Part shown: piece by piece, positions 33,184-41,510 of the stretch
Layout of the letters: each line of letters starts with the position of its first letter
Position numbering within the stretch: position 1 is the first letter of the stretch
Assembly (NCBI RefSeq): GCF_000820765.1
Contig: NZ_CCYH01000005.1
Span: 1 to 64,000, forward strand
DNA length: 64,000 nt
From: Candidatus Soleaferrea massiliensis AP7
GTDB lineage: Bacteria > Bacillota > Clostridia > Oscillospirales > Ruminococcaceae
Reading direction: 5' to 3'
The notes under the pieces: generated by a model
Seen by the model: the letters and a program-made list of their open reading frames with translations, nothing else
The model's database searches: none
What the model was told of the DNA's origin: nothing
Position numbers and translations under genes: made by a program

Positions 33184-33267
33184 TCTTTGCCGGCCAAAGA
33201 AGTAACCAAGAAAGGCCGTTCAAGGGGGCCATGCACAGTGCCGCTCAAGGCCAGATGGCCCCCTTGA
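33178..33267. repeat. Two adjacent long inverted repeats (REP/MITE-like)
   Basis: GTTACTTCTTTG / CAAAGAAGTAAC (33178-33189, 33195-33206) and TCAAGGGGGCCAT / ATGGCCCCCTTGA (33220-33232, 33255-33267) are perfect. Together with the tandem copies this makes a structured intergenic element. Confidence 0.7.
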
Positions 33268-33290
33268 AAATCCCCTCTGATATCCCGTTT

Positions 33291-33776
33291 TCCCTTCGGC
33301 CGCCTGCGGGCGGCGTTTTGCTTTTGGCTGAGTGGTTGGGCATAGCTAGCAGCGGACGCTTCCCCGGTTACAGGTTGTTTTTATGGTACCCCGATACTTC
33401 GGCTGGTACCGTATCTTTATATCCGTTTTATGGCTTATTTGTCGGTAAATACTATCGTAAAGCTGTGCGGTTCATAAAAAATTTACATCTATCCTTTTAC
33501 TCAAATAAGCAACAATTTACTCGAACAAGAGTAATATTACTTCTGCTCGAGTAAACTTCCAAAATAAGTATTTTTCAAACAAAATCACTAGTCATTTTGT
33601 GTTTGATTTCCAGCTTTATTTAAGGTACAATTCTCCATTGTAGGGGGTGAACATACAGAAAACATCCAAAAACGCATAGCCGACCGACCGCATAGGAATC
33701 GCGGGCGGACGTTGTGAGAACGGAAATTTAGATAAAGAAAAAATCAATTTGTTGACTCGATGAAAGGAGCGGCACA
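33291..33776. other. Intergenic region, nothing recognised
   Basis: No supported gene. The part 33480-33640 is strongly AT-rich and contains repeated ACTCGA/TCGAGT half-sites. A GTAGGGGGTGAACAT near 33640 has only a short frame behind it. Confidence 0.35.
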
Positions 33777-34130
33777 ATGGACGAATTTGAAAAACACAAG
33801 GAAGAAGAACGTATCCGGCGCGGCTATACCGAAAGCTATCTGTCGGCCATGACGCGGCGGCTGAATCTGCAGATGATAGGCAGCTTTATCCGCGATGGCA
33901 GTGACAAGGTCTCCATCAGCTATGACAGCTTCAACCAGAGAGAAGCCGATGCGTATTCAAAACTGGAAAATCGATTGACTGAAAAATACGGCAAAAAAGA
34001 AGCGGACGAAATCATTACCCATGTGAACGAATATTCCTTCGTTGTTGAAGAAATTTATTTCAGCCTGGGCATGAAAACCGGGGCAACCCTGCACTGCAAG
34101 CTGACCGACAACTTTGAAACGGATATCTGA
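33777..34130 (+). CDS. Conserved-looking hypothetical protein
   Basis: A 117-residue soluble, charged protein with ATG preceded by AAAGGAG. The N-terminal half is helical and basic (EEERIRRGYTESYLSAMTRRLN). The middle repeats the pattern EADAYSKLENRLTEKYGKKEADEIITHVNEYS, which suggests a helical bundle. No motif of catalysis, metal binding or membrane insertion is seen, and I do not recognise the family. It stands alone. Confidence 0.65.
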   Translation: MDEFEKHKEEERIRRGYTESYLSAMTRRLNLQMIGSFIRDGSDKVSISYDSFNQREADAYSKLENRLTEKYGKKEADEIITHVNEYSFVVEEIYFSLGMKTGATLHCKLTDNFETDI

Positions 34131-34258
34131 GGGGTGAACAGCCGGCGCTCAGCTTACGTCCGCATGGAAGTCCCTATGTGCATCCCAATATATGCTGCGG
34201 ATGAGAAGGCGCGCATATATCTGCCGAAGCTCCGCTCGCCTTTCGTTTTCAGAAACGG

Positions 34259-34855
34259 CTATATCCAGCGCACGATGTCCTCCAGCTTTCTGCGGGGCCG
34301 CTTGCCGGGGGATTCGTCCGGATATCCCAGCGAAAGGGCGGCCGCAAGCTGCCCCTGTCCGCCGATCCACGACTGAAGCTCCTCATACGCGAAGTAGATG
34401 TCGCAGATCCACAGGCTTCCAATCCCCAGGGCGTGGGCTGCCAGCGACATATTCTGTATGGCCGCGCCGACCGACTGCAGGTTGGCCATTTCATAGAACC
34501 GCTGTTCCATATCAAGCGGCTCGGATAAGTCCAGTCCCAGCGGGTTGCTGATGAAGATGGTCACCGGCGCCTGCTTCATGATCGCGGCGGTGTATTCTGC
34601 GCCGGCAAGATGCCGCGCGCTGCCGGGCAGCCGGCTGACGCCGGTCTGTTCCCGCAGGATCCCCTGCTCCATGCGCGAGAGCATTCCTGCTTTGGAGGCG
34701 CCGCGCACGATGGTGAAGTGCCACGGCTGGCGGTTTTTCGATGAGGGCGCCTGCATACCGGCCTCTATGACCGCGCGGACCATTTCTTCAGGGACCTCCC
34801 GGTCGGTGAAGGCGCGGATGCTGCGGCGGCCGCAGATGGTATCAAATAATTCCAT
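34259..34855 (-). CDS. Nitroreductase-family protein
   Basis: A 198-residue FMN-dependent oxidoreductase of the nitroreductase fold. The FMN-binding start RRSIRAFTDREVPEEMVRAVIEAGMQAPSSKNRQPWHF and the C-terminal stretch ALGIGSLWICD ... LSLGYPDESP are typical. It would use NAD(P)H to reduce nitroaromatics, quinones or flavins as a dimer. AAAGGAG lies seven bases before the ATG. Monocistronic between unrelated genes. Confidence 0.92.
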   Translation of the reverse strand: MELFDTICGRRSIRAFTDREVPEEMVRAVIEAGMQAPSSKNRQPWHFTIVRGASKAGMLSRMEQGILREQTGVSRLPGSARHLAGAEYTAAIMKQAPVTIFISNPLGLDLSEPLDMEQRFYEMANLQSVGAAIQNMSLAAHALGIGSLWICDIYFAYEELQSWIGGQGQLAAALSLGYPDESPGKRPRRKLEDIVRWI

Positions 34856-34946
34856 ATATAAACTCCTTTGATCAAACTGAGCTGCTGCGAAGATATTTCA
34901 TGCAGAAAAAGAATATCCGCTGGAAAAAACGGATGGATGCCTTTCC

Positions 34947-36296
34947 CTATAGCTGCAGCAAAGACTGTGCGATGGTGAAATAGATGATCAGCGAAAATGC
35001 GTCTACAATCGTGGTGATCAGCGGCGCGGCCATGATGGCCGGGTCCGCCTTCAGCAGCTTGGCAGCCATTGGCAGGATGCCGCCGATGGTTTTCGCCATG
35101 ACGACGGTCGCCAGCAGGGCGAACGCCACGGTGAGCGCCACCATCTCGTTTCCCGGATAGGTGACGGCCAGCCGCACAAAGTTGACGGCGCTCAGCACCA
35201 CGCCGACAATCAGGCTGACCCGCATTTCCTTCCACAGCACGCGGAAGAAATCCGAAGGCCTGATCTCCCCAACCGCCATACCGCGGATGATCAGCGTGCT
35301 GCTCTGGCTTCCGGCATTGCCGCCGGTGTCGGTCAGCATCGGGATGAAGGTGACCAGCAGCGGCATCGTCGCGAAGGCGGCCTCATATTTGCCGAGGATC
35401 GATCCGGTGATCATGCCGGAGATCATCAGCACCAGCAGCCAGACAATCCGCTTGCGGGCCAGTACGAACGGGTTGGTCTTCAGGTAGGGTTTTTCCGACG
35501 GCGCCATGGCGGCCATCTTTTCGAAGTCCTCGGTGGCCTCCTCCTCAATGACGTCCATCACGTCGTCGGCGGTGACGATGCCCACCAGCCGGTTTTCATG
35601 GTCGACCACCGGCATGGAGAGAAAGTCATATTTCATCATGCGCTGGACGACCTCTTCGCGGTCTTCGGTGGTCTGCGCCGTGATGACGTCGCGTTCCATC
35701 AGCGTATCGATGACCCTGTCGTCCGGCGAGAGCAGCAGCTCTTTGACCGTCACGACCCCCTCCAGCAGACGGAAGTCGTCGATGACATAGCAGGTATAGA
35801 TCGATTCGCGGTCCGCGCCGATGCGCCGGATGCGCTTGATCGCGTCGCTGACGGTCATGTTTTTGCGCAGGTCGATGAATTCGGCGGTCATGATGCTGCC
35901 GGCTGAATTCTCCGGGTAGTTCAAAAATTGGTTGATCAGCTTGCGCGTCTCCGGGTGCGCGTTCTGCAGCACCCGCTTGACGACGTTGGCGGGCAGCTCC
36001 TCGAGCATATCGACGGCGTCGTCGACAAACAGCTCCTCGACGATGACCGAAAGCTCCTGGTCGGTGATGGCCTCCACAATGACCTGCTGGGTTTCGCCGG
36101 GCAGCCTGGAAAAGACCTCGGCGGCAAGCTCCTTGGGCAGTGTGCGGAAGATCACGACCGCTTCCTCCTGCCCGAGCCGTTCAATGAAGTCGGCGATGTC
36201 CGCTTCATTCTCCTCGGCCAACAGCATGCGCAGTGCCCGGTAATCCTTCTGCTCCAGAAGCGCTGTCAAATGCTCAAAATTACAGTTCTGTTCCAT
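34947..36296 (-). CDS. mgtE: Magnesium transporter MgtE
   Basis: A 449-residue Mg2+ channel. The N-terminal MgtE domain (about 1-125) is followed by two CBS domains (MTAEFIDLRKNMTVSDAIKRIRR and ERDVITAQTTEDREEVVQRMMKYDFLSMPVVDHENRLVGIVTADDVMDV). Five membrane helices form the C-terminal pore with the conserved PMLTDTGGNAGSQSSTLIIRG. The start at 36296 has AGGAGG nine bases upstream; two earlier in-frame ATGs lack this spacing. A terminator-like hairpin in the leader (36353-36398) suggests attenuation, perhaps by magnesium. Confidence 0.95.
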   Translation of the reverse strand: MEQNCNFEHLTALLEQKDYRALRMLLAEENEADIADFIERLGQEEAVVIFRTLPKELAAEVFSRLPGETQQVIVEAITDQELSVIVEELFVDDAVDMLEELPANVVKRVLQNAHPETRKLINQFLNYPENSAGSIMTAEFIDLRKNMTVSDAIKRIRRIGADRESIYTCYVIDDFRLLEGVVTVKELLLSPDDRVIDTLMERDVITAQTTEDREEVVQRMMKYDFLSMPVVDHENRLVGIVTADDVMDVIEEEATEDFEKMAAMAPSEKPYLKTNPFVLARKRIVWLLVLMISGMITGSILGKYEAAFATMPLLVTFIPMLTDTGGNAGSQSSTLIIRGMAVGEIRPSDFFRVLWKEMRVSLIVGVVLSAVNFVRLAVTYPGNEMVALTVAFALLATVVMAKTIGGILPMAAKLLKADPAIMAAPLITTIVDAFSLIIYFTIAQSLLQL

Positions 36297-36341
36297 TGGT
36301 TCCATCCTCCTGTTCTCTGAATTTACAGCAAGGAAGTCTCC

Positions 36342-36420
36342 AAACAGACAAAGCCAGCCCAAGGCGGCGGGCGTACAGACCCCCGTCCTTCGGCTGGCGA
36401 GATTTCAGGCATCTTCACCT
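36342..36420 (-). promoter_or_regulatory. Structured leader of mgtE with terminator-like hairpin
   Basis: On the minus strand, GCCAGCCGAAGG ... CCTTGGGCTGGC is followed by TTTGTCTGTTT about 45 bp before the mgtE start, preceded by the small hairpin CAGG ... CCTG. It has the look of a riboswitch expression platform. I could not match it to the M-box consensus. Confidence 0.4.
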
Positions 36421-36667
36421 GATATCGTACACGGAGAAAACCGGTGCGGCGCAGGCGCTGGTATGCGTGAAATCATCGCTGTCCATTCTCGTACTTCGAT
36501 CGCATGTGTCCACCTGGTATTCCCCCTTTTTCATTGATGTTGCAGATGGGTGTCATCCCTTATCCTGAGGATAACACCTTCCGGCCCCGATTGCAAGTGA
36601 AATCCCGGAATTCATGGGGTGAGAAGAAAAAAAAATATCGTCTCCTCCGCGTCCGAACCGGCGGCGC

Positions 36668-36847
36668 CTACTTGCCGGTGACGGCCGAAACGACCACCTT
36701 GCCGTCCCGGTCAAGCAGCGGTGTCATGCCGCCGGCATAACCGGATGAATGAAACATGTAGTTGACACCGGTTTCACGGTCCACCCAGATTTCGGTGATG
36801 TTTGTGATTCCCTGTGCATAGACGCGCTCAAATCGATTGTTGTCCAT
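36668..36847 (-). CDS. Small DUF6440-like protein
   Basis: A 59-residue protein with ATG at 36847 and AAAGGGG upstream. The sequence WVDRETGVNYMFHSSGYAGG and TPLLDRDGKVVVS matches the pattern I remember for DUF6440 proteins, small beta-rich proteins common in Firmicutes, including integrative elements. Function unknown. It is separated from its neighbours by intergenic DNA on both sides. Confidence 0.75.
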   Translation of the reverse strand: MDNNRFERVYAQGITNITEIWVDRETGVNYMFHSSGYAGGMTPLLDRDGKVVVSAVTGK

Positions 36848-37010
36848 AAAATAATCCCCTTTACAGTTATTTGGACAGGGAAGCGGGGCAGTCATGCTCC
36901 CTGTTTTCTCATGTCGAAGCTGTGATGGCCAGTATGTTCTTCCAGGCTCTTTCCCGCGGGCTTTCTATGGAATGCCGCGGCTCGATTTTTCCCCATATGG
37001 TTCGCGCGGG

Positions 37011-37442
37011 TCAAGCCGTTTTCTTTCTTTTAAGGACGCAGCGGCGCAGGAGCACGAAGAACAGGATGATTCCCACACCCAGCAGGATGTGCCCAAATCC
37101 GGCGATTCCGGAGATGCCGGCGTCCATTCCGGATGTCAGCCCGGCGCCGAGGACCTGGCAGACGCCGCGTACCGCCAGCATCGCGGCCGTCACGATAAGT
37201 CCGAGGTTATAGATGACAAAGAACGTGCCAAAGTGTTTCTGGTCGGAAAGGCGAAACGCCCGTTCCAGCAGGACGCACAGAAGGAAGAAGAACATGCCGA
37301 GCAAAAACAGGTGCGTGTGGACAAACGAAAGCGTCGTCTGCCCTTCAAATCCATGGAGCCTGGTGAACTCCCGGTAAAAGACCCCGCCGCACATGGCCAG
37401 TACCGCATAGGCAAACGAGACGTTGAGCAGTTTTTTCATCAT
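37011..37442 (-). CDS. DUF2871-family membrane protein
   Basis: A 143-residue membrane protein with four spans: LLNVSFAYAVLAMCGGVFYREF, FVHTHLFLLGMFFFLLCVLLE, FFVIYNLGLIVTAAMLAVRG and GFGHILLGVGIILFFVLL. Conserved histidines in LSFVHTHLFLLGM could bind heme or metal, a layout resembling other small quinone/heme membrane proteins. The start at 37442 has AAAGGCGG upstream. The family is common in Firmicutes but has no assigned function. Confidence 0.8.
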   Translation of the reverse strand: MMKKLLNVSFAYAVLAMCGGVFYREFTRLHGFEGQTTLSFVHTHLFLLGMFFFLLCVLLERAFRLSDQKHFGTFFVIYNLGLIVTAAMLAVRGVCQVLGAGLTSGMDAGISGIAGFGHILLGVGIILFFVLLRRCVLKRKKTA

Positions 37443-38045
37443 AATACCGCCTTTCTGGTTTTGATGTGTATGGCTGCTGGATTTTTCAGCCTGCCCCTTC
37501 AAAGCTGCAGGATATCATTCGGCGCTGTGTTCTGAGCGCCGCCATGCTTCCGATAGGGCAGTGTCCGCCTTCTTGAGAGGATGGCGGAACCGTTTTTTCT
37601 GTTTTCCTCATGGATATCACACATCCTGACAAAATACACATCAAACATTTGTGTTGATACCGTTCTATTATAACATTTCGTTGCAGAAAATGGAACAGAT
37701 CACGGATATGCCTTCGACTCTATTTTCCAAATAAAATCGGGATTTCCACAGGCGAAAATCCCGAGTCGCCGCAAAAGTATAAAAACAGAGAAAAAGAAGG
37801 GACCTATTATAGGAAACACCAAATTGCGGGAGGGGAACTGGCGGCCGGTGCCGCGGACGGTCATCAGGAACGGGGCAAAGACGCTGAATTCCCGACCTTT
37901 TTAAAGCATGAAGAGGGTATTTGCATCAAAAATCGTTCCTTAGAAACCTTCGGCAAGACCGACAAGGTGCAGTCATTCTCATCAGCAGAAAGAGAAACAG
38001 GTAAACTGCTGAAGCCGCCTTGGATTTACTGTTGCCATATACCGA
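37443..38045. other. Intergenic region, no gene recognised
   Basis: It contains a hairpin CGGGATTT / AAAATCCCG near 37738-37763 without a T-run, and otherwise nothing recognisable. Confidence 0.4.
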
Positions 38046-38078
38046 AAAGAACAGGCTCCCAGACGGGGCCTGTTCTTT
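38046..38078. terminator. Intrinsic terminator (both directions possible)
   Basis: AAAGAACAGGC / GCCTGTTCTTT stem with short T-runs on both strands, about 90 bp after the tail-spike-like gene. Confidence 0.65.
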
Positions 38079-38168
38079 GTTTGCGGCAAGACCGCAGGTA
38101 TACGGTTTCCTTTTTGAATCAGACATTGCTGCATACAGCGATGCCGGCATAGAGGCCGAGCTGCGATA

Positions 38169-40985
38169 TCAGCCGGCGCTTGCCGAAAGCTGCGCCTGCA
38201 CCGTAGAGGCCGTCAATGTGCCCGCGGTGTAGCCGCCGGTCAGCGAGACGGTTCCGCTGCTGCTGGCAAGCAGACTGTTCGCCTGATACGCTTCGGTGGT
38301 TGGCTGGGTTGTCAGATAGGCGACCTTCAGATCCTTGTCTTCTATCCATTTTTTAAACCCATCCAAAGTGTCCGCATAGCCGTCGTCAATTAAGGTCTGT
38401 CTGGAGATCCGGACGCGGACCGCGTTGGCTCTGCCGACGGTCAAGCCAACTGTAGTGGTTTCGGGATAGGGGTAAATGTCGTGCACCCTGCAGATCGTGA
38501 AATAATCGGACACAACGTCTTCTGGAAACTGGTCATCCGCATGTGGGAAGGCGTTTTCCAGAGGATTATTTGCGGCGACAAACAGAGAAGTTTTGGAACT
38601 TTTGCTGGTATTCTCAAACCAACTCATGGAACTGAGCGCCGCGACTTCGGTGTTATGCGTGATGGTGCCATTGCCGGTCAGCGCATTCACCTCCACCGTG
38701 TCCTGCATGCGCAGCTCCGGCAGTTCGACGCTGCTGTTTCCAACGGTTAACGAGCCGTTCGCGTGGACAAGCTCGCCGTTTCCGCCCGTGGTGCTGCCAA
38801 CGGCGGTGTAGGCGATGATGACCTCCGCGTCGATGCGGCCTGTTTCCGGTAGCGCGACGGTGCCCGCCGTCTTGCCCGAGGAGGAGAAGACCGCCTGGGG
38901 GCCGTACGCAACCGAAACAATGCCGTTCAGATCGAGCGCTTCGGTGTACAGCGTTGCTCCGTTGACCGCCAAAACCGGGATGGTCCGTTCGGATGAGGCA
39001 TTGGAGATGACGATGGTATCGCCGCTCTGGATGCCGTGCTGTGCGCTTGACAGCGTGATGACCGTGCTGTTCACATTGAGGTCTATGCTGCCGGTCAGAT
39101 TCTCAGGAAGGCTCTTGCCCCACACGCCCGACGCGGTGCACACCAGATGGCTGACGCCGGTCTGCGCGCTGGGCTGGATCAGCAGCTGTCCGGCATAATA
39201 GCTGCCTGCCGGAATCGAGGCCCCGACCGCTTTTATCGCCGGGATGCGTTCGTACGGCTGGTCGTTGATGGAATCCATGGCCGGCGTGTAGAAGCCAGCG
39301 CCGCTCACACTCTGTTCGATGTTGTCCTGGACAAAGACCTTGCCATCGTCCACCAACGCCTTTGGGACGTCGATCGAGTGGATGCACTGGCCCTCTTCAC
39401 TGGTGTCAATGATGCAGTTGTTTGTGATGAAGACGTTGGACAGCTCGTTGCGGCCCGCTCTCTCCGGCCAAAGCTTGATGCCCGCGCGAAGCTGGCAGAT
39501 CCGCGCGTCCTCAACGACATCCTGCTCGTTCACAAGATAGGCCTTCCTGCACCAGCCGCAGTCGATCAGCTGATTGCCGTCCACAAAGAAGTTGCGCAGG
39601 CTGCAGCTCCGGATGGTCTGCCGGTTGACCAGAATGCCGATGCCCGGCGCGTTGACAATGACGTTGCCTTTGATATAGATGTCCTGAAGCGTCCAGGACT
39701 GCAGCATAATACCGCCGCAGAGCTTTAAGGCGGGGCTGCGCGTCTCATCGTAGGTGGACCGGTCAAAGGTAATCGTGTTGCCGATGAAGCTGCAGTTCTT
39801 TAAGGAACAGCGGGAGTTCATCGTCAGAATGCCGGTCGGGAAATCATACTGATACGAAAAGATCAGACGGATATCGTTGTTTTCGCATTTGACGCCCTTG
39901 ACGCCGACGTCCACCGGCTCGATCTGGTCGTTTCCATAGAACGCGATGCCAATGCAGGCGTTGGTGATCATATTGCCGCTGACATTTCCGTAAGCGTCCG
40001 GGTCCGGCGCGCGGCCGGTATAGTTGATGCCGGAATGATACTTGTCGATGCTGTTGCGGCAGATGAAGGCGCCCTTTCCGTGGTTCTCAATGCCGCCCCT
40101 GCCGCAGAGGATGACGGAATCGTCTCCGGGAAGTGTCTCACCGACCTCGAACAGGGTCGTGATGCGGTTGTCGCACAGCGAGAAATTCGTTCCGACACAG
40201 TACAGTGCGCTGTTGTCGTAATTCTTTGTCGTGGCGGCACGATTCATATCAAACTCAAAATAACAGTTCTGAATGCGGTATCCGTCGCTCAGATTGCTCG
40301 CGTTGGAGACGTAGATCGCGTTGGAGCCCTGATGCCGGAAGGTCACACGCTCGATGGTGCAAAGGTGCATCGTCAGCAGGATGCAGTACAGCTTGAGGCC
40401 GTTTCCGCTGGGTCCCTCCACCGGCATGACCGGGTTGTTCTGGATGTTCTGGTCGATGGTAAAATCGCGCATCGTGATGCCCTCGACATAGGAGCTGATG
40501 CTTCCGATGACGGTTTTATACTGTCCCGCGTTGGCAGACACCTTAAAGATGGTGTTTTCCTGTCCTTCGCCGTAAAGGTTCCGGCCGTAAGGGGCAAGCC
40601 AGATGGCAGCTTTGTTGAGCTCCTTATTCGGGTCGCTTTCATTCCGGTAATACGGGGTCACGATATAGGTTCCCGCCGGCGCGTAGACGCTCTTGTATGC
40701 GCTCTGCGTAGCCTTGTTGATGACGGCGGTATCGTCGGTTACGCCGTCTCCCTTAGCGCCAATCTGGCGGATGTTGACCGTGTCGTTCTCCACCTGAAGC
40801 CGCGCGATGCGTCCCCCTGCGGTGGAAAATGAAAAATATCCGTCGCCTGTGCCCGAGGCGCCGATCAGATACGTGGCGCCGCCGCCGTCGTCCGCGGCGT
40901 AAAAACCTCTTGTCACAACGGTACTTCCGGCTTCCAAAGTTGCCGCCTGCATGCTGGCGACATTGTCAAAATACTGTAAAGCCAT
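38169..40985 (-). CDS. Tail-spike-like pectate-lyase-superfamily beta-helix protein
   Basis: A 938-residue protein without a signal peptide. The N-terminal 60 residues (LQYFDNVASMQAATLEAGSTVVTRGFYAADDGGGATYLI) and the motif NIRQIGAKGDGVTDDTAVINKA are typical of phage tail-spike and pectate-lyase-3 proteins. Residues about 100-560 give a right-handed parallel beta-helix with repeats ending in N-rich turns (ENNDIRLIF, KGNVIVNAPGIGILVNRQ). The last 350 residues are beta-rich domains with SAQHGIQSGDTIVI and a C-terminal Ser/Thr/Ala-rich tail. AGGAGG precedes the ATG. No phage structural gene is near. It may be a lone receptor-binding or polysaccharide-cleaving protein, from prophage decay or a tailocin, or a non-classically exported enzyme. 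Confidence 0.82.
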   Translation of the reverse strand: MALQYFDNVASMQAATLEAGSTVVTRGFYAADDGGGATYLIGASGTGDGYFSFSTAGGRIARLQVENDTVNIRQIGAKGDGVTDDTAVINKATQSAYKSVYAPAGTYIVTPYYRNESDPNKELNKAAIWLAPYGRNLYGEGQENTIFKVSANAGQYKTVIGSISSYVEGITMRDFTIDQNIQNNPVMPVEGPSGNGLKLYCILLTMHLCTIERVTFRHQGSNAIYVSNASNLSDGYRIQNCYFEFDMNRAATTKNYDNSALYCVGTNFSLCDNRITTLFEVGETLPGDDSVILCGRGGIENHGKGAFICRNSIDKYHSGINYTGRAPDPDAYGNVSGNMITNACIGIAFYGNDQIEPVDVGVKGVKCENNDIRLIFSYQYDFPTGILTMNSRCSLKNCSFIGNTITFDRSTYDETRSPALKLCGGIMLQSWTLQDIYIKGNVIVNAPGIGILVNRQTIRSCSLRNFFVDGNQLIDCGWCRKAYLVNEQDVVEDARICQLRAGIKLWPERAGRNELSNVFITNNCIIDTSEEGQCIHSIDVPKALVDDGKVFVQDNIEQSVSGAGFYTPAMDSINDQPYERIPAIKAVGASIPAGSYYAGQLLIQPSAQTGVSHLVCTASGVWGKSLPENLTGSIDLNVNSTVITLSSAQHGIQSGDTIVISNASSERTIPVLAVNGATLYTEALDLNGIVSVAYGPQAVFSSSGKTAGTVALPETGRIDAEVIIAYTAVGSTTGGNGELVHANGSLTVGNSSVELPELRMQDTVEVNALTGNGTITHNTEVAALSSMSWFENTSKSSKTSLFVAANNPLENAFPHADDQFPEDVVSDYFTICRVHDIYPYPETTTVGLTVGRANAVRVRISRQTLIDDGYADTLDGFKKWIEDKDLKVAYLTTQPTTEAYQANSLLASSSGTVSLTGGYTAGTLTASTVQAQLSASAG

Positions 40986-41067
40986 GATAGAATCCTCCTA
41001 CAATCATGTTGTTTTAAAATTTACAGAGTATTGTGTGTCGTGATTGGAACGTCCGTGGCTTTCGGCT

Positions 41068-41107
41068 GTCCATATGGACAACATCACTTCTTGTCCATAC
41101 TATGGAC
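41068..41107. promoter_or_regulatory. Paired operator-like palindromes upstream of the tail-spike-like gene
   Basis: GTCCATATGGAC (41068-41079) and GTCCATACTATGGAC (41093-41107) share the GTCCATA half-site and lie on nearly the same helical face. They are about 80-120 bp upstream of the start and probably bind one dimeric regulator. No matching regulator is adjacent. Confidence 0.5.
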
Positions 41108-41510
41108 TTGTCTAAAGAAGGGTTCCAGAAGCATTTGCAGCCCACGAATCCAAAAAGGTCCGGTATACCGAAAAAACAAAGCGGAACGGCACGGTACGGG
41201 GCGTAAAAAGCATTCTTGGGGCGCTGAAAATTTTTTAGCCAGAATACTGGAACACACAATGAAAATACCCGCACGGGTAAAGGGAGCGGATTCATCGGCT
41301 GCCCGTACAGGCGGCTGCGCCGCGGAAGATCTGTGACCTCAGGCGAGCTGCAGGGAGTGGAAGTTTTCAGGATGAAAATCCGGCGACGCCCAAAAGATCA
41401 CAGTGGATATTCCGCGGCAAATATGATAAGATGATGTAAAGTCACATCAAAAGCACGGATGAATATCAAACGAAGGAAGTTTGGGGGGCATTGTCAGGTT
41501 GGAGGATGTC

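Noticed and set aside
33231..33554. Short open frame through the intergenic repeat block
   Set aside because: It starts inside an inverted repeat, has no ribosome binding site, and reads through repeat sequence.
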